Below are positions 9,227-19,860 of a stretch of 64,000 bases of DNA, piece after piece (the stretch's first letter is position 1; each line of letters opens with the position of its first letter). Source of the stretch: Thauera carbonicopians (GTDB taxonomy: Bacteria > Pseudomonadota > Gammaproteobacteria > Burkholderiales > Rhodocyclaceae); contig NZ_JANUXN010000006.1 of the NCBI RefSeq assembly GCF_025699485.1, forward strand, positions 62,001 to 126,000. Direction: 5' to 3'. The translations under genes and the position numbers were made by a program. The notes under the pieces are model-generated. The model had not been told where the DNA came from. It ran no database searches and saw only the letters and a program-made list of their open reading frames with translations.

Positions 9227-9616
9227 ATGTCAGAAGTGACTGTACGCAAACCAAGGCCCAAGCACTTGGCCGTGAATCAGATCCGGCTGCCGCTGCCGGG
9301 TATCGTCTCGATCCTTCACCGGGTCAGCGGCGCGGGCCTGTTCCTGCTGCTGCCTTTCCTGCTGTATCTGCTCGATCGCAGCCTCGGTTCGCCCGAGACC
9401 TTCGATACCTTCAGCGCGGTGGTGGGGCATCCGCTGGCCAAGCTGCTGCTGCTGGGCCTGCTGTGGGCCTACATGCACCACTTCTGTGCCGGCATCCGTT
9501 TCCTGCTGCTCGACCTGCACAAGGGAACGGAACTTCAGGCCGCGCGCAATTCGTCGCGCATCGTTCTGATCGTGAGCATCGCGCTCACCGTGATCATCGG
9601 GGTGAAACTATGGTGA
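9227..9616 (+). CDS. sdhC: succinate dehydrogenase cytochrome b556 subunit
   Basis: A 129-residue membrane anchor with three hydrophobic helices. The quinone-site segment is SILHRVSGAG (Ser28/Arg32), and the haem-ligand region is WAYMHHFCAGIRFLLLD with His84, equivalent to the axial ligand in E. coli SdhC. It anchors complex II in the inner membrane and passes electrons to ubiquinone. AGGGGAG about six bases before the ATG is a strong ribosome-binding site. Its 3' end overlaps sdhD by 7 nt, consistent with coupled translation. Confidence 0.95.
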   Translation: MSEVTVRKPRPKHLAVNQIRLPLPGIVSILHRVSGAGLFLLLPFLLYLLDRSLGSPETFDTFSAVVGHPLAKLLLLGLLWAYMHHFCAGIRFLLLDLHKGTELQAARNSSRIVLIVSIALTVIIGVKLW

Positions 9617-9957
9617 AGCGTCAACCTGTCGGTGCGCACTACGGCCTGAAGGACTGGATTGCGCAGCGTGCCACTGCGGTCTTCATGGCCATCTACACGA
9701 TCATCTTCGCGGTCTGTACGCTGACTCTGTCCGAGTTCAGCTATGAGGCCTGGAGCGGCCTGTTCTCCAGCGGCCCCTTCCGCTTCCTGAGCTTCCTGTT
9801 CTTCCTGTCGCTGTTCTATCACGCCTGGATCGGCGTGCGCGACATCTGGATGGACTACGTCAAGCCGGACGGCCTGCGCCTGTCGCTGCATCTTGTCACT
9901 CTCTTCTTGCTCGTCGGCTATGCCGGCTGGGCGGCCCAGATCCTTTGGAGGCTGTAA
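9610..9957 (+). CDS. sdhD: succinate dehydrogenase membrane anchor subunit
   Basis: A 115-residue hydrophobic protein with three helices. It begins [20 protein letters not shown], and helix 2 contains [16 protein letters not shown], the region that lines the haem and quinone sites in SdhD. It pairs with SdhC to hold the SdhAB catalytic part. The ATG lies inside the end of sdhC (AAACTATGGTGA), so translation is coupled. The stop is two bases before the GTG start of sdhA. Confidence 0.94.
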   Translation: MVKRQPVGAHYGLKDWIAQRATAVFMAIYTIIFAVCTLTLSEFSYEAWSGLFSSGPFRFLSFLFFLSLFYHAWIGVRDIWMDYVKPDGLRLSLHLVTLFLLVGYAGWAAQILWRL

Positions 9958-9959
9958 GC

Positions 9960-11753
9960 GTGAACGTCGCCAAGCGTACCTTTGATGCAGTCATCGTCGG
10001 CGCGGGTGGTGCAGGCCTGCGCGCTGCCCTGCAACTCTCCGAAGCCGGCCTGAAGACGGCCGTCCTGACCAAGGTCTTCCCGACGCGTTCGCACACGGTT
10101 GCAGCGCAGGGCGGTGTGGCCGCCTCGCTGGGCAACACCACCGAGGACAACTGGCACTGGCACATGTACGACACCGTGAAGGGCTCGGACTGGCTGGGCG
10201 ACCAGGATGCCATCGAGTTCATGGTCAAGAAGGCCAACGAGGTCGTCGTCGAACTCGAACACTACGGCATGCCCTTCGACCGTACCGACAACGGCAAGAT
10301 CTACCAGCGCCCGTTCGGCGGCCACTCGATGAACTACGGCCAGGCGCCGGTGATGCGCTCCTGTGCAGCCGCCGACCGTACCGGCCACGCCATGCTGCAC
10401 GCGCTGTACCAGCGCAACGTGCGCGCCAACACCCAGTTCTTCGTCGAGTGGAACGCGCTCGACCTGATCCGCAACAGCGAAGGCGACGTGCTCGGCGTCA
10501 CCGCGATCGAAATGGAAACCGGCGAGGTCTCCATCTTCCACGCCAAGGCGACGATCTTCGCCACCGGCGGCGCGGGCCGCATCTACTACAGCTCCACCAA
10601 CGCCTTCATCAACACCGGTGACGGCCTGGGCATGGCGGCGCGTGCCGGCATCCCGCTGGAGGACATGGAGTTCTGGCAATTCCACCCCACCGGCGTGGCC
10701 GGCGCGGGCGTGCTGATCACCGAGGGCGTGCGTGGCGAGGGCGGCATCCTGCGCAACAGTAGCGGCGAGCGCTTCATGGAGCGCTATGCGCCCAACCTGA
10801 AGGATCTGGCCTCGCGCGACGTGGTCTCGCGCTCGATGGTGACCGAGATCAACGAAGGCCGCGGCTGCGGTCCTGACAAGGACCACGTGCTGCTCGACAT
10901 CACCCACCTGGCGCCCGAGAACATCATGAAGCGCCTGCCGGGCATTCGCGAGATCTCGATCCAGTTCGCCGGAATCGACCCGATCAAGGCGCCGATCCCG
11001 GTCGTGCCGACCTGCCACTACCAGATGGGCGGCATCCCGACCAACTACAAGGGCCAGGTCATCGTGCCGAAGGACGGCAACCCGAACACCCCGGTGGTCG
11101 GGTTCTACGCCGCCGGCGAGTGCGCCTGCGCCTCGGTGCACGGCGCCAACCGCCTGGGCACGAACTCGCTGCTCGACCTGCTGGTGTTCGGCAAGTCGGC
11201 CGGCGAGAGCGTGGTCGAGGACTTCCAGTCCGGCAACCTGTCGCTGAAGCCGCTGCCGGCCGATGCCGCCGACCTGTCGCTGGCGCGCATCGCCCGCCTG
11301 GAAAACCAGAAGAACGGTACCGACGTGCATGAAGTGCGTCTGGCCATGCAGCGCACGATGCAGAAGCACGCCGGCGTGTTCCGCTTCAACGAACTGCTGA
11401 CCGAAGGCGTCGCCCGCATCCTCGAAGTGGCCGAGCAGTCGTTGCATACCGAGATCGGCGACAAGTCGAAGGTGTGGAACACCGCCCGCACCGAGGCGCT
11501 GGAACTGGACAACCTGATCGAAGTCGCCAAGGCGACCATGATCTCGGCCGAGGCGCGCAAGGAATCGCGCGGCGCCCACGTCCGCGACGACGCGCCGGAT
11601 ACGGCAGAGAATCCCAACGGCCGCGACGACAAGAACTGGCTCAAGCACACGCTGTGGTACCGCGACGGCAACCGCCTCGACTACAAGCCGGTGAACCTGA
11701 AGCCGCTGTCCGACGACGTGGAACCCATCGCGCTCGCCAAGCGCACCTACTGA
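9960..11753 (+). CDS. sdhA: succinate dehydrogenase flavoprotein subunit
   Basis: A 597-residue flavoprotein. The FAD motif [14 protein letters not shown] is at residues 11-24. SHTVAAQGG carries His45, the residue that becomes covalently linked to FAD in this family. Substrate and catalytic motifs include [18 protein letters not shown] and [11 protein letters not shown], followed by [25 protein letters not shown]. It oxidises succinate to fumarate in complex II. The start is GTG at 9960, with TTGGAGG eight bases upstream; the reading frame runs slightly further back but overlaps the sdhD stop. Confidence 0.97.
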   Translation: MNVAKRTFDAVIVGAGGAGLRAALQLSEAGLKTAVLTKVFPTRSHTVAAQGGVAASLGNTTEDNWHWHMYDTVKGSDWLGDQDAIEFMVKKANEVVVELEHYGMPFDRTDNGKIYQRPFGGHSMNYGQAPVMRSCAAADRTGHAMLHALYQRNVRANTQFFVEWNALDLIRNSEGDVLGVTAIEMETGEVSIFHAKATIFATGGAGRIYYSSTNAFINTGDGLGMAARAGIPLEDMEFWQFHPTGVAGAGVLITEGVRGEGGILRNSSGERFMERYAPNLKDLASRDVVSRSMVTEINEGRGCGPDKDHVLLDITHLAPENIMKRLPGIREISIQFAGIDPIKAPIPVVPTCHYQMGGIPTNYKGQVIVPKDGNPNTPVVGFYAAGECACASVHGANRLGTNSLLDLLVFGKSAGESVVEDFQSGNLSLKPLPADAADLSLARIARLENQKNGTDVHEVRLAMQRTMQKHAGVFRFNELLTEGVARILEVAEQSLHTEIGDKSKVWNTARTEALELDNLIEVAKATMISAEARKESRGAHVRDDAPDTAENPNGRDDKNWLKHTLWYRDGNRLDYKPVNLKPLSDDVEPIALAKRTY

Positions 11754-11772
11754 GCGCGGGAGAACAAACAAC

Positions 11773-12483
11773 ATGAGCAAGCGTACCGTTCATTTCAAGA
11801 TCTATCGCTACGATCCGGACAAGGACGAGAAGCCCTACATGCAGGACATCTCGGTCGAGCTGGAAGCTTCCGACAAGAAGCTGCTCGACGCCATCGTCCG
11901 CCTCAAGACCAAGGACGACACCCTGTCGTTCCGCCGTTCCTGCCGCGAAGGCGTGTGCGGCTCGGACGCGATGAACATCAACGGCAAGAACGGCCTGGCC
12001 TGCCTGACCGACGTCGACAGCCTGCCGCAGCCGATCACGCTGCGTCCGCTGCCCGGCCTGCCGGTCATCCGCGACCTGATCGTCGACATGACGCAGTTCT
12101 TCAAGCAGTACCACTCGATCAAGCCCTACCTGGTCAACAACGACCCGCCGCCCGAGCGCGAGCGCCTGCAGTCGCCGGACGACCGCGAGGAGCTCAACGG
12201 TTTGTACGAGTGCATCCTGTGCGCCTGCTGCTCGACCTCGTGCCCGTCGTTCTGGTGGAACCCGGACAAGTTCGTCGGCCCGGCCGGCCTGCTGGCCGCC
12301 TACCGCTTCCTGGCCGACACCCGCGACCAGGACACCAATGCGCGTCTCGACAACCTCGAAGACCCGTACCGCCTGTTCCGCTGCCACTCCATCATGAACT
12401 GTGTCGACGTCTGTCCGAAGGGTCTGAATCCGACCCGCGCGATCGGCAAGATCAAGGATATGATGGTCCGCCGTGCGGTCTGA
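11773..12483 (+). CDS. sdhB: succinate dehydrogenase iron-sulfur subunit
   Basis: A 236-residue protein with three iron-sulfur cluster motifs. The [2Fe-2S] ligands SCREGVCGSD..LAC give Cys57, Cys62, Asp65 and Cys77; the Asp in place of a fourth Cys matches E. coli SdhB. The [4Fe-4S] and [3Fe-4S] sites are in ECILCACCSTSCPSFWW and CHSIMNCVDVCPKGLNP. It relays electrons from FAD in SdhA to the quinone site. It sits 19 bp after sdhA and 15 bp before sdhE in the sdh operon. Confidence 0.97.
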   Translation: MSKRTVHFKIYRYDPDKDEKPYMQDISVELEASDKKLLDAIVRLKTKDDTLSFRRSCREGVCGSDAMNINGKNGLACLTDVDSLPQPITLRPLPGLPVIRDLIVDMTQFFKQYHSIKPYLVNNDPPPERERLQSPDDREELNGLYECILCACCSTSCPSFWWNPDKFVGPAGLLAAYRFLADTRDQDTNARLDNLEDPYRLFRCHSIMNCVDVCPKGLNPTRAIGKIKDMMVRRAV

Positions 12484-12498
12484 GGACGAGGTCGGCAC

Positions 12499-12735
12499 AT
12501 GAGCATCAACAGGGGGCGTGTCCGCTGGCAGTGTCGTCGGGCCTTGCTCGAACTCGATCTCGTGTTCGAGCGCTTCCTGGAGCGGCACTTCGATCGTCTC
12601 AGCGACGATCAGATAGCGGATCTGGACGACCTGCTGCGTTGCGAGGACCACGACCTGTGGGGCATGGTCAATGGCAGCAAGGCATGTGAGACGGACCGCT
12701 GGAAGGAGATGATCGGCCTGCTGCGTCAGCCCTGA
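12499..12735 (+). CDS. sdhE: FAD assembly factor SdhE for succinate dehydrogenase
   Basis: A 78-residue YgfY/Sdh5-family protein that promotes covalent attachment of FAD to SdhA. The order sdhCDAB-sdhE and the motif WQCRRALLELDLVFERFL identify it, as does the second family block DLDDLLRCEDHDLWGM. Unusually, the conserved RGxxE motif reads RAxxE here (RRALLELD): Ala replaces the Gly reported as important in enterobacterial SdhE. A perfect 9-bp inverted repeat (CTGCGTCAG/CTGACGCAG, 12721-12740) spans the stop codon. Confidence 0.92.
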   Translation: MSINRGRVRWQCRRALLELDLVFERFLERHFDRLSDDQIADLDDLLRCEDHDLWGMVNGSKACETDRWKEMIGLLRQP

Positions 12736-12740
12736 CGCAG
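12721..12740 (+). terminator. hairpin spanning the sdhE stop codon
   Basis: CTGCGTCAG (12721-12729) and CTGACGCAG (12732-12740) are perfectly complementary with a 2-base loop. There is no following U run, so it may be an mRNA-stabilising or partially terminating hairpin between the sdh operon and gltA rather than a classic intrinsic terminator. Confidence 0.4.
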
Positions 12741-12795
12741 CAGATATGATCACGATACGACAAGCAGTTAAACCGGCTAGTAGAAGGGACGATCT

Positions 12796-14091
12796 ATGAG
12801 CACTGAACGCACTGCAACGCTGACCGTCGATGGCAAGACCGTCGAATTTCCGGTGATGACCGGCACGCATGGCAACGATGTCATCGACATCCGCACCCTG
12901 GGCGCCAAAACCGGTCTGTTCACCTACGATTCTGGCTTCCTGTCGACTGCGAGTTGCAAGTCGAACATCACCTTCATCGATGGTGACAAGGGCGAACTGC
13001 TGTATCGCGGCTATCCGATCGAGCAACTGGCCGACAACTGCAACTTCCTCGAGGTCGCCTACCTGCTGAAGAACGGCGAACTGCCGAATGCCACGCAGAA
13101 GTCCGATTTCGAGAACACGATCAAGCGGCACACCATGCTGCACGATCAGATGACCAAGTTCTACTCGGGCTTCCGCCGCGACGCGCACCCGATGGCGGTC
13201 ATGGTCGGCGTCGTCGGCGCGCTGTCGGCCTTCTACCACGAGGCGCTGGACTTCTCCGACGCCGAGCACCGCAGCATCTCGATCAACCGCCTGATCGCCA
13301 AGCTGCCGACGATCGTCGCGATGGCCTACAAGTACAACAAGGGCGAGCCCTTCATGTACCCGCGCAACGACCTCGACTACACCGCCAACTTCATGCACAT
13401 GATGTTCGGCACGCCGTGCGAGAAGTACGAGCCGAACCCGGTGCTGGTGCGTGCGCTCGACGTCATCTTCACGCTGCATGCCGACCACGAGCAGAACGCC
13501 TCCACCTCCACGGTGCGTCTGGCCGGCTCTTCCGGTGCCAATCCCTTCGCCTGCATCTCGGCCGGCATCGCCTGCCTGTGGGGTCCGGCGCATGGCGGCG
13601 CCAACGAAGCTTGCCTGAACATGCTGGAAGAAATCGGCGACGTCTCGCGCGTCGGCGAATACATCGAGCGTGCCAAGGACAAGAACGACAGCTTCAAGCT
13701 GATGGGCTTCGGCCACCGCGTCTACAAGAACTTCGACCCGCGCGCCAAGCTGATGGGCAAGGTCTGCGCCGAGGTGCTGGCTGAGCTGGGCCTGGAGAAC
13801 GACCGCCTGTTCAAGCTCGCCAAGGAGCTTGAGAAGATCGCGCTGGAAGACGAGTACTTCGTCGAGAAGAAGCTCTACCCGAACGTCGACTTCTACTCGG
13901 GCATCGTGCAGAAGGCGCTGGGCATCCCGACCTCCATGTTCACCTGCATCTTCGCCCTGGCGCGGACGGTGGGCTGGATCACCCAGTGGGAAGAAATGAT
14001 CACCGATCCGGAATACAAGATCGGCCGCCCGCGCCAGCTCTATACCGGCACGGCGCGACGCAACGTTCCGGCGATCGAACAGCGTCCGTAA
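12796..14091 (+). CDS. gltA: citrate synthase (type II, hexameric)
   Basis: A 431-residue citrate synthase condensing acetyl-CoA and oxaloacetate. The N-terminal beta-rich block ([21 protein letters not shown]) is typical of the NADH-sensitive hexameric Gram-negative enzymes. Active-site blocks are [20 protein letters not shown] (His of the DHE motif), [29 protein letters not shown] (His and Arg) and [10 protein letters not shown] (Asp). GAAGGGA precedes the ATG. It lies 60 bp after sdhE and is followed by a strong hairpin at 14139-14172. Confidence 0.97.
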   Translation: MSTERTATLTVDGKTVEFPVMTGTHGNDVIDIRTLGAKTGLFTYDSGFLSTASCKSNITFIDGDKGELLYRGYPIEQLADNCNFLEVAYLLKNGELPNATQKSDFENTIKRHTMLHDQMTKFYSGFRRDAHPMAVMVGVVGALSAFYHEALDFSDAEHRSISINRLIAKLPTIVAMAYKYNKGEPFMYPRNDLDYTANFMHMMFGTPCEKYEPNPVLVRALDVIFTLHADHEQNASTSTVRLAGSSGANPFACISAGIACLWGPAHGGANEACLNMLEEIGDVSRVGEYIERAKDKNDSFKLMGFGHRVYKNFDPRAKLMGKVCAEVLAELGLENDRLFKLAKELEKIALEDEYFVEKKLYPNVDFYSGIVQKALGIPTSMFTCIFALARTVGWITQWEEMITDPEYKIGRPRQLYTGTARRNVPAIEQRP

Positions 14092-14138
14092 GAGACGATG
14101 GAGAGGGGAGGGAGACATCGCCGAACCTGACGACCAGC

Positions 14139-14172
14139 GGGGTGAACGCGTGCGCGCGTTCATCCCGTTTTT
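14139..14172 (+). terminator. intrinsic terminator after gltA
   Basis: GGGGTGAACGCG (14139-14150) pairs with CGCGTTCATCCC (14155-14166), with one G-U pair and a 4-base loop. It is followed by GTTTTT. It would end or attenuate transcription between gltA and sucA; sucA then needs its own promoter in the remaining 80 bp or readthrough. Confidence 0.65.
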
Positions 14173-14253
14173 CCATCGGAGTTCGCTCGACGGTTTCTCC
14201 GATCACCGCATTACCTGCAAGCAGCGCAACAGACAATACAGGTGGCTTTCATC

Positions 14254-17103
14254 ATGATGAAGCAACTCGAACAGACCTCGCATTTGTTCGGCTCGAACGC
14301 GCCGTTCATCGAAGAGCAATACGAGAATTACCTCGCCGATCCGAGCTCCGTTTCGGACGAATGGCGCAACTATTTCGACCAGCTGCAGAGCCAGCCCAGC
14401 GTCGTCGCGCGTGACGTCGCGCACGGCCCGGTGATCGCCGCTTTCGAGCAGATGGCCAAGCGCGGCCCGGTCCGCACCGTGGTCGCCGGCGACGGCGAGG
14501 ACAAGCAGCAGGTTTCGGTACTGCAGCTGATCAACGCCTATCGCTTCCTGGGCAACCGCTGGGCCAATCTCGATCCGCTCAAGCGCACCGAGCGCCCGCA
14601 GATCCCCGAACTCGAACCGTCCTACTACGGCTTCACCGAAGCCGACCTGTCGAAGAGCTTCAACGTCGGCTCCTTCCACGGCTTCTCGACCGAACGCGCC
14701 AGCCTGCGCGAGATCCTCGAAGCGCTGCGCCAGACCTACTGCAGCTCGATCGGCTCGGAGTACATGTACATCTCTGACATCACGCAGAAGCGTTGGATCC
14801 AGAGCCGGCTGGAAAGCGTGCGCGGCACGCCGAAGTTCTCCGTCGAGGTGAAGAAGCGCATCCTGGAACGCACCACGGCCGCGGAAACGCTCGAGCGCTA
14901 CCTGCACACCCGCTACGTCGGCCAGAAGCGCTTCTCGCTCGAAGGCGGCGAGAGCGCCATCGTCGCGATGGACGAGATCGTCCGCGTCGGCGGTAGCCTG
15001 GGCGTGGCCGAAACCGTGATCGGCATGGCCCACCGCGGCCGCCTCAACGTGCTGGTCAACACCCTGGGCAAGTCGCCGTCGATGCTGTTCTCGGAATTCG
15101 AGGGCAAGGCCGCCGCCGACCTGACCGCGGGCGACGTGAAGTACCACATGGGCTTCTCCAGCGACGTCATGACGCCGGGCGGCCCGATGCACCTGACGCT
15201 GGCCTTCAACCCGTCCCACTTGGAAATCATCAACCCGGTGGTCGCCGGTTCGGTCTATGCGCGCCAGATCCGCCGCGGCGATGCCGACAAGGGCCAGGTG
15301 CTGCCGGTGCTGATCCACGGCGACGCCGCCGTCGCCGGCCAGGGCGTCAACCAGGAAATGCTGAACTTCTCCCAGACCCGCGGCTACGGCACGGGCGGGA
15401 CGGTTCACCTGGTCATCAACAACCAGATCGGCTTCACCACCTCCGATCCGCGCGACTACCGCTCCTCGCTGTACTGCACCGACATCTTCAAGATGGTCGA
15501 GGCGCCGATCTTCCACGTCAATGGCGACGATCCCGAAGCGGTGGCCTTCGTCACCGCGCTGGCAGTCGAATTCCGCCAGGAGTTCAAGAAGGACGTGGTC
15601 GTCGACATCGTCTGCTTCCGCAAGCTCGGCCACAACGAGCAGGACGAGCCGATGGTCACCCAGCCGCTGATGTACCGCAACATCCAGAAGCACGCGGGCA
15701 CGCGCAAGCTCTACGCCGACCGCCTGGTGGCCGAAGGCAGCATCGGCGCCGACGACCCGGAGAAGATGATCGCCGAATACCGCGAGCATCTCGACCGCGG
15801 CGAGCTGCTGTACAACCCGGTGCTGTCGGGCCACAACCGCCAGTTCTCGGTGGACTGGACGCCCTTCCTGAAGCAGCCCTATACCGACGCGGCCGAGACC
15901 GCCATTCCGGTGCAGGAAATCAAGCGTCTCGGCGAGCGCCTGAGCACCGTACCCGAAGGTTTCGCGCTGCATTCGCGGGTCAAGAAGATCATCGACGACC
16001 GCGCCGCGATGGCGCGCGGCGAACTGCCGCTCGACTGGGGCATGGGCGAGAACCTGGCCTATGCCAGCCTGCTCGCGCAGGGCTATGGCGTGCGCGTCTC
16101 GGGTGAGGACGTCAATCGCGGCACCTTCTTCCACCGCCATGCCGCGCTGCACGACCAGCGCCGCGAGCGCTGGGACGAAGGCACCTGGAAGCCGCTGGAT
16201 CACATCCAGGATGGGCAGGCCCGCTTCCAGTGCTACGACTCGGTGCTGTCCGAGGAAGCGCTGCTGGCGTTTGAATACGGCTACTCCACCACCGAACCCA
16301 ACGAGCTCGTCGTCTGGGAAGCCCAGTTCGGCGACTTCGTCAACGGTGCCCAGGTCGTCATCGACCAGTTCATCAGCTCGGGCGAAGCCAAATGGGGCCG
16401 CCTGTCGGGCCTGGTGATGATGCTGCCGCACGGCTACGAAGGGCAGGGGCCGGAGCACTCGTCGGCCCGTCCCGAGCGCTTCATCAGCCTCGCCGCCGAG
16501 AACAACTGGCAGATCGCGGTGCCGACGACGCCGGCCCAGGTCTTCCACCTGCTGCGCCGCCAGATGGTCCGCCGCCTGCGCAAGCCGCTGATCATCATCA
16601 CGCCGAAGTCGCTGCTGCGCCACAAGGAAGCGATCTCGTCGATCGACGAACTGGCCAACGGCCACTTCCAGACGGTGATTCCGGAGGTCGAGAACCTCGA
16701 CCCGAAGAAGGTCAAGCGCGTGGTGCTGTGCCAGGGCAAGATCTATTACGAGCTGCTGGCCCACCGCCGCGACAACAACATCACCGATACCGCGCTGGTG
16801 CGTGTCGAACAGCTCTATCCCTTCCCGGCCGAAGCTTTCGCCAAGGCGATCGAGCAGTTCCCGAACGCCAAGGAAGTCGTCTGGTGCCAGGAAGAGCCGC
16901 GCAACCAGGGTGCCTGGTACTGGCTCGCTTCGCGCCAGCATCTGGTCAACGTGCTCGGCAAGCGCAAGCTGCTGCTGGTCAGCCGGCCGGCCTCGGCGTC
17001 GCCGGCGGTGGGCTACTACGCCAAGCACAACGAGCAGCAGAAGGCCGTCATCGAGAACGCCTTCGGCCCGATCCGCGACACCACGCCGCAGTCGCCGAAC
17101 TGA
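14254..17103 (+). CDS. sucA: 2-oxoglutarate dehydrogenase E1 component
   Basis: A roughly 949-residue thiamine-diphosphate enzyme decarboxylating 2-oxoglutarate. It contains the N-terminal peptide FGSNAPFIEEQYENYLADPSS, the active-site segments MAHRGRLNVLVN, KYHMGFSSD and AFNPSHLEIINPVV, the ThDP/Mg region HGDAAVAGQG followed by NNQIGFTTS, and the transketolase-like C-terminal half with LPHGYEGQGPEHSSARPERF. An in-frame GTG lies at 14242, but AGGTGG at 14240-14245 is best placed as the Shine-Dalgarno for the ATGs at 14254/14257. The E2 and E3 genes follow, so the whole complex is encoded here. Confidence 0.97.
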   Translation: MMKQLEQTSHLFGSNAPFIEEQYENYLADPSSVSDEWRNYFDQLQSQPSVVARDVAHGPVIAAFEQMAKRGPVRTVVAGDGEDKQQVSVLQLINAYRFLGNRWANLDPLKRTERPQIPELEPSYYGFTEADLSKSFNVGSFHGFSTERASLREILEALRQTYCSSIGSEYMYISDITQKRWIQSRLESVRGTPKFSVEVKKRILERTTAAETLERYLHTRYVGQKRFSLEGGESAIVAMDEIVRVGGSLGVAETVIGMAHRGRLNVLVNTLGKSPSMLFSEFEGKAAADLTAGDVKYHMGFSSDVMTPGGPMHLTLAFNPSHLEIINPVVAGSVYARQIRRGDADKGQVLPVLIHGDAAVAGQGVNQEMLNFSQTRGYGTGGTVHLVINNQIGFTTSDPRDYRSSLYCTDIFKMVEAPIFHVNGDDPEAVAFVTALAVEFRQEFKKDVVVDIVCFRKLGHNEQDEPMVTQPLMYRNIQKHAGTRKLYADRLVAEGSIGADDPEKMIAEYREHLDRGELLYNPVLSGHNRQFSVDWTPFLKQPYTDAAETAIPVQEIKRLGERLSTVPEGFALHSRVKKIIDDRAAMARGELPLDWGMGENLAYASLLAQGYGVRVSGEDVNRGTFFHRHAALHDQRRERWDEGTWKPLDHIQDGQARFQCYDSVLSEEALLAFEYGYSTTEPNELVVWEAQFGDFVNGAQVVIDQFISSGEAKWGRLSGLVMMLPHGYEGQGPEHSSARPERFISLAAENNWQIAVPTTPAQVFHLLRRQMVRRLRKPLIIITPKSLLRHKEAISSIDELANGHFQTVIPEVENLDPKKVKRVVLCQGKIYYELLAHRRDNNITDTALVRVEQLYPFPAEAFAKAIEQFPNAKEVVWCQEEPRNQGAWYWLASRQHLVNVLGKRKLLLVSRPASASPAVGYYAKHNEQQKAVIENAFGPIRDTTPQSPN

Positions 17104-17141
17104 TGTCCCAGAACCGATAGAAAGAACAGGGAGAGAACTCC

Positions 17142-18335
17142 ATGCTGATCGAAGTGAAAGTACCGCAGCTTTCCGAATCCGTTTCCGAAGCCACCCTCGT
17201 GTCCTGGCACAAGAAGGCGGGTGACGCCGTCTCGCGCGACGAGAACCTGATCGACATTGAGACCGACAAGGTCGTGCTCGAGACGCCGGCGCCGGCCGAC
17301 GGCGTGCTGGTCGAAATCATCAAGAACGACGGCGACACCGTGACCTCGGGCGAGCTGATCGCCCGCATCGACACCGAGGCCAAGGCCGCCGCCGGTGCGG
17401 CGCCCGCCGCCGAGCCGGTGCCGGCGGTGACCGCGCCGCCGGCTGCCGCCGCCTCGTCGGCCGCCGGTGCCGCGAGCCCGGCCGCGCGCAAGATCCTCGA
17501 CGAGAAGGGCATCGCCGCCGCCGACGTTGCCGGTAGCGGCCGTGGTGGCCGCGTCACCAAGGGCGACGCCGCTGCCGCCCAGCCGAAGGCGGCCGCCGCC
17601 GCGCCGGCGCCCGCGGTGCTCACCGCTGTCGGCGACCGTCCGGAAGAGCGCGTGCCGATGACCCGCCTGCGCGCCCGCATCGCCGAGCGCCTGATCCAGT
17701 CGAAGAACGAAAACGCCATCCTGACCACGTTCAACGAAGTGAACATGGCGCCGGTGATGGCGCTGCGCAAGCAGTACGGCGACAAGTTCGAGAAGGCGCA
17801 CGGCGTGCGTCTGGGCTTCATGGGCTTCTTCGTCAAGGCTGCCGTGGCCGCGCTGAAGAAGTACCCGATCCTGAACGCCTCGGTCGATGGCAACGACATC
17901 GTCTACCACGGCTACATCGACATCGGCATCGCGGTCGGCTCGCCGCGCGGCCTGGTGGTGCCGATCCTGCGCAACGCCGAATCGATGTCGATCGCCGACA
18001 TCGAGCTGAAGATCGCCGAGTTCGGCCAGAAGGCCAAGGACGGCAAGCTGTCGCTGGAAGATCTGTCCGGCGGCACCTTCTCGATCTCCAACGGCGGCGT
18101 GTTCGGCTCGATGATGTCGACCCCGATCATCAACCCGCCGCAGTCGGCGATCCTCGGTATCCATGCCACCAAGGACCGCCCGGTGGCCGAGAACGGCCAG
18201 GTCGTGATTCGTCCGATCAACTACCTGGCGATGTCCTACGACCACCGCATCATCGACGGCCGTGAAGCCGTGCTGGGCCTGGTGACGATGAAGGAGGCGC
18301 TGGAAGATCCGGCCCGCCTGATCCTCGACGTCTAA
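17142..18335 (+). CDS. sucB: dihydrolipoamide succinyltransferase (2-oxoglutarate dehydrogenase E2)
   Basis: A 397-residue E2 protein with the usual order. The lipoyl domain has its lipoylated Lys43 in [14 protein letters not shown]. An Ala/Pro-rich linker follows, then the peripheral-subunit-binding domain ([31 protein letters not shown], about residues 110-145), a second linker and the catalytic domain ending with [12 protein letters not shown]. It forms the core of the complex and transfers the succinyl group to CoA. AGGGAGAG gives a strong ribosome-binding site. It is 38 bp after sucA, and a terminator-like hairpin separates it from lpd. Confidence 0.97.
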   Translation: MLIEVKVPQLSESVSEATLVSWHKKAGDAVSRDENLIDIETDKVVLETPAPADGVLVEIIKNDGDTVTSGELIARIDTEAKAAAGAAPAAEPVPAVTAPPAAAASSAAGAASPAARKILDEKGIAAADVAGSGRGGRVTKGDAAAAQPKAAAAAPAPAVLTAVGDRPEERVPMTRLRARIAERLIQSKNENAILTTFNEVNMAPVMALRKQYGDKFEKAHGVRLGFMGFFVKAAVAALKKYPILNASVDGNDIVYHGYIDIGIAVGSPRGLVVPILRNAESMSIADIELKIAEFGQKAKDGKLSLEDLSGGTFSISNGGVFGSMMSTPIINPPQSAILGIHATKDRPVAENGQVVIRPINYLAMSYDHRIIDGREAVLGLVTMKEALEDPARLILDV

Positions 18336-18383
18336 ACTACACGAACAGGGGCGCGTTCCACCGCAGGGTTCCGGCTCGTGCGG

Positions 18384-18403
18384 CGGGGCAGCGCCCCGTT
18401 TTT
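18384..18403 (+). terminator. intrinsic terminator between sucB and lpd
   Basis: CGGGGC (18384-18389) pairs with GCCCCG (18393-18398), with a 3-base loop and TTTTT directly after. An upstream GGGGCGC at 18348-18354 could pair with GCGCCCC (18391-18397) instead, giving a competing structure in the same leader. The hairpin ends about 15 bases before the lpd start. Confidence 0.6.
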
Positions 18404-18418
18404 CTGCAGGAGAGATGA

Positions 18419-19843
18419 ATGTCCCAAGAATTCGACGTCCTCGTCATCGGCGGCGGCCCCGGCGGCTATGTCGCGGCCATCCGTGCAGCCCAGCTCGGTT
18501 TCAAGACCGCATGCTGCGAATCCAATCCCTATGCCGACCCCAAGGGTGAGCCCCGCCTCGGCGGCACCTGCCTGAACGTCGGCTGCATTCCGTCCAAGGC
18601 GCTGCTGCACACCTCGCACCTGTTCGAGGAAGCCGGCCACGGCTTCGAGAGCCAGGGCATCAGCGTCGGCACGCCCAAGATCGACGTCGCCAAGATGATC
18701 GCGCGCAAGAGCGGCATCGTCGACCAGCTCACCGGCGGCATCAAGGGTCTGTTCAAGAAGAACAAGGTCACGCTGCTGAACGGCCACGGCGCCTTCGCCG
18801 GCAAGGGCGACGCCGGCTGGCACGTCAAGGTCGGCGAGGAGCTGATCGTCGCCAAGCAGGTCATCGTCGCCACCGGTTCGGCGCCGCGCCACCTGCCGGG
18901 CATCCCGGTCGACAACAAGATCGTCTGCGACAACGTCGGCGCGCTCGACATCGACGCCGTGCCGAAGAAGCTCGCGGTGATCGGCGCCGGCGTGATCGGC
19001 CTCGAGATGGGTTCGGTGTGGCGCCGCGTGGGTGCGGACGTCACCGTGCTCGAAGCCATGCCCGACTTCCTCGCCGCCGCCGACCAGGACGTCGCCAAGG
19101 AAGCGCTGAAGGTCTTCACCAAGCAAGGCCTCAAGATCAAGCTCGGCGTGCAGATCGGCGAAGTCAAGGTCGGCAAGAAGGGCGTCACGATCAACTACAA
19201 GGACAAGGATGGCGCCGACCAGAAGCTCGAAGCCGAGCGCCTGATCGTGTCGGTCGGCCGCGTGCCGAACACCGACGGCCTGAACCCGGAAGCCGTCGGC
19301 CTGAAGATCACCGAGCGTGGCATGATCGAAGTCGACGACCATTGCCGCACCAACCTGCCCGGCGTGTGGGCGGTGGGCGACGTGGTGCGCGGCCCGATGC
19401 TGGCGCACAAGGCGATGGAAGAGGCGGTGATGGTCGCCGAGCTGATGGCGGGCCAGGCCGGCCACTGCAATTTCGACACCGTGCCGTGGGTCATCTACAC
19501 CAGCCCCGAGATCGCCTGGGTCGGCAAGACCGAGCAGCAGCTCAAGGCCGCGGGTGTCGCCTACAAGGTCGGCAAGATTCCCTTCCTCGCCAATGGCCGC
19601 GCGCTCGGCATGGGTGACCCGACCGGCTTCGTCAAGATGCTGGCCGACGCCAACACCGACCGCATCCTCGGCGTGCACATCATCGGCGCCAATGCCTCGG
19701 AGCTGATCTCCGAAGCCGTGGTGGCGATGGAGTTTGCCGGCTGCAGCGAAGACCTGGCGCGCATCTGCCACGCCCACCCGACGCTGTCGGAAGTGGTGCA
19801 TGAAGCGGCGCTGGCCTGCGACAAGCGCCCGCTGCACTTCTGA
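18419..19843 (+). CDS. lpdA: dihydrolipoyl dehydrogenase (E3)
   Basis: A 474-residue pyridine nucleotide-disulfide oxidoreductase. The FAD motif is [17 protein letters not shown] (residues 8-24). The redox disulfide is [16 protein letters not shown] (Cys51/Cys56). The NAD site is [17 protein letters not shown], then [18 protein letters not shown], and the C-terminal catalytic His-Glu is in [15 protein letters not shown]. It reoxidises the lipoyl groups of E2. GGAGAG precedes the ATG. The 15-residue insert after [19 protein letters not shown] is usual for the 2-oxoglutarate dehydrogenase-linked E3 of proteobacteria. Confidence 0.97.
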   Translation: MSQEFDVLVIGGGPGGYVAAIRAAQLGFKTACCESNPYADPKGEPRLGGTCLNVGCIPSKALLHTSHLFEEAGHGFESQGISVGTPKIDVAKMIARKSGIVDQLTGGIKGLFKKNKVTLLNGHGAFAGKGDAGWHVKVGEELIVAKQVIVATGSAPRHLPGIPVDNKIVCDNVGALDIDAVPKKLAVIGAGVIGLEMGSVWRRVGADVTVLEAMPDFLAAADQDVAKEALKVFTKQGLKIKLGVQIGEVKVGKKGVTINYKDKDGADQKLEAERLIVSVGRVPNTDGLNPEAVGLKITERGMIEVDDHCRTNLPGVWAVGDVVRGPMLAHKAMEEAVMVAELMAGQAGHCNFDTVPWVIYTSPEIAWVGKTEQQLKAAGVAYKVGKIPFLANGRALGMGDPTGFVKMLADANTDRILGVHIIGANASELISEAVVAMEFAGCSEDLARICHAHPTLSEVVHEAALACDKRPLHF

Positions 19844-19860
19844 TCGACCTGCAGCACCAG

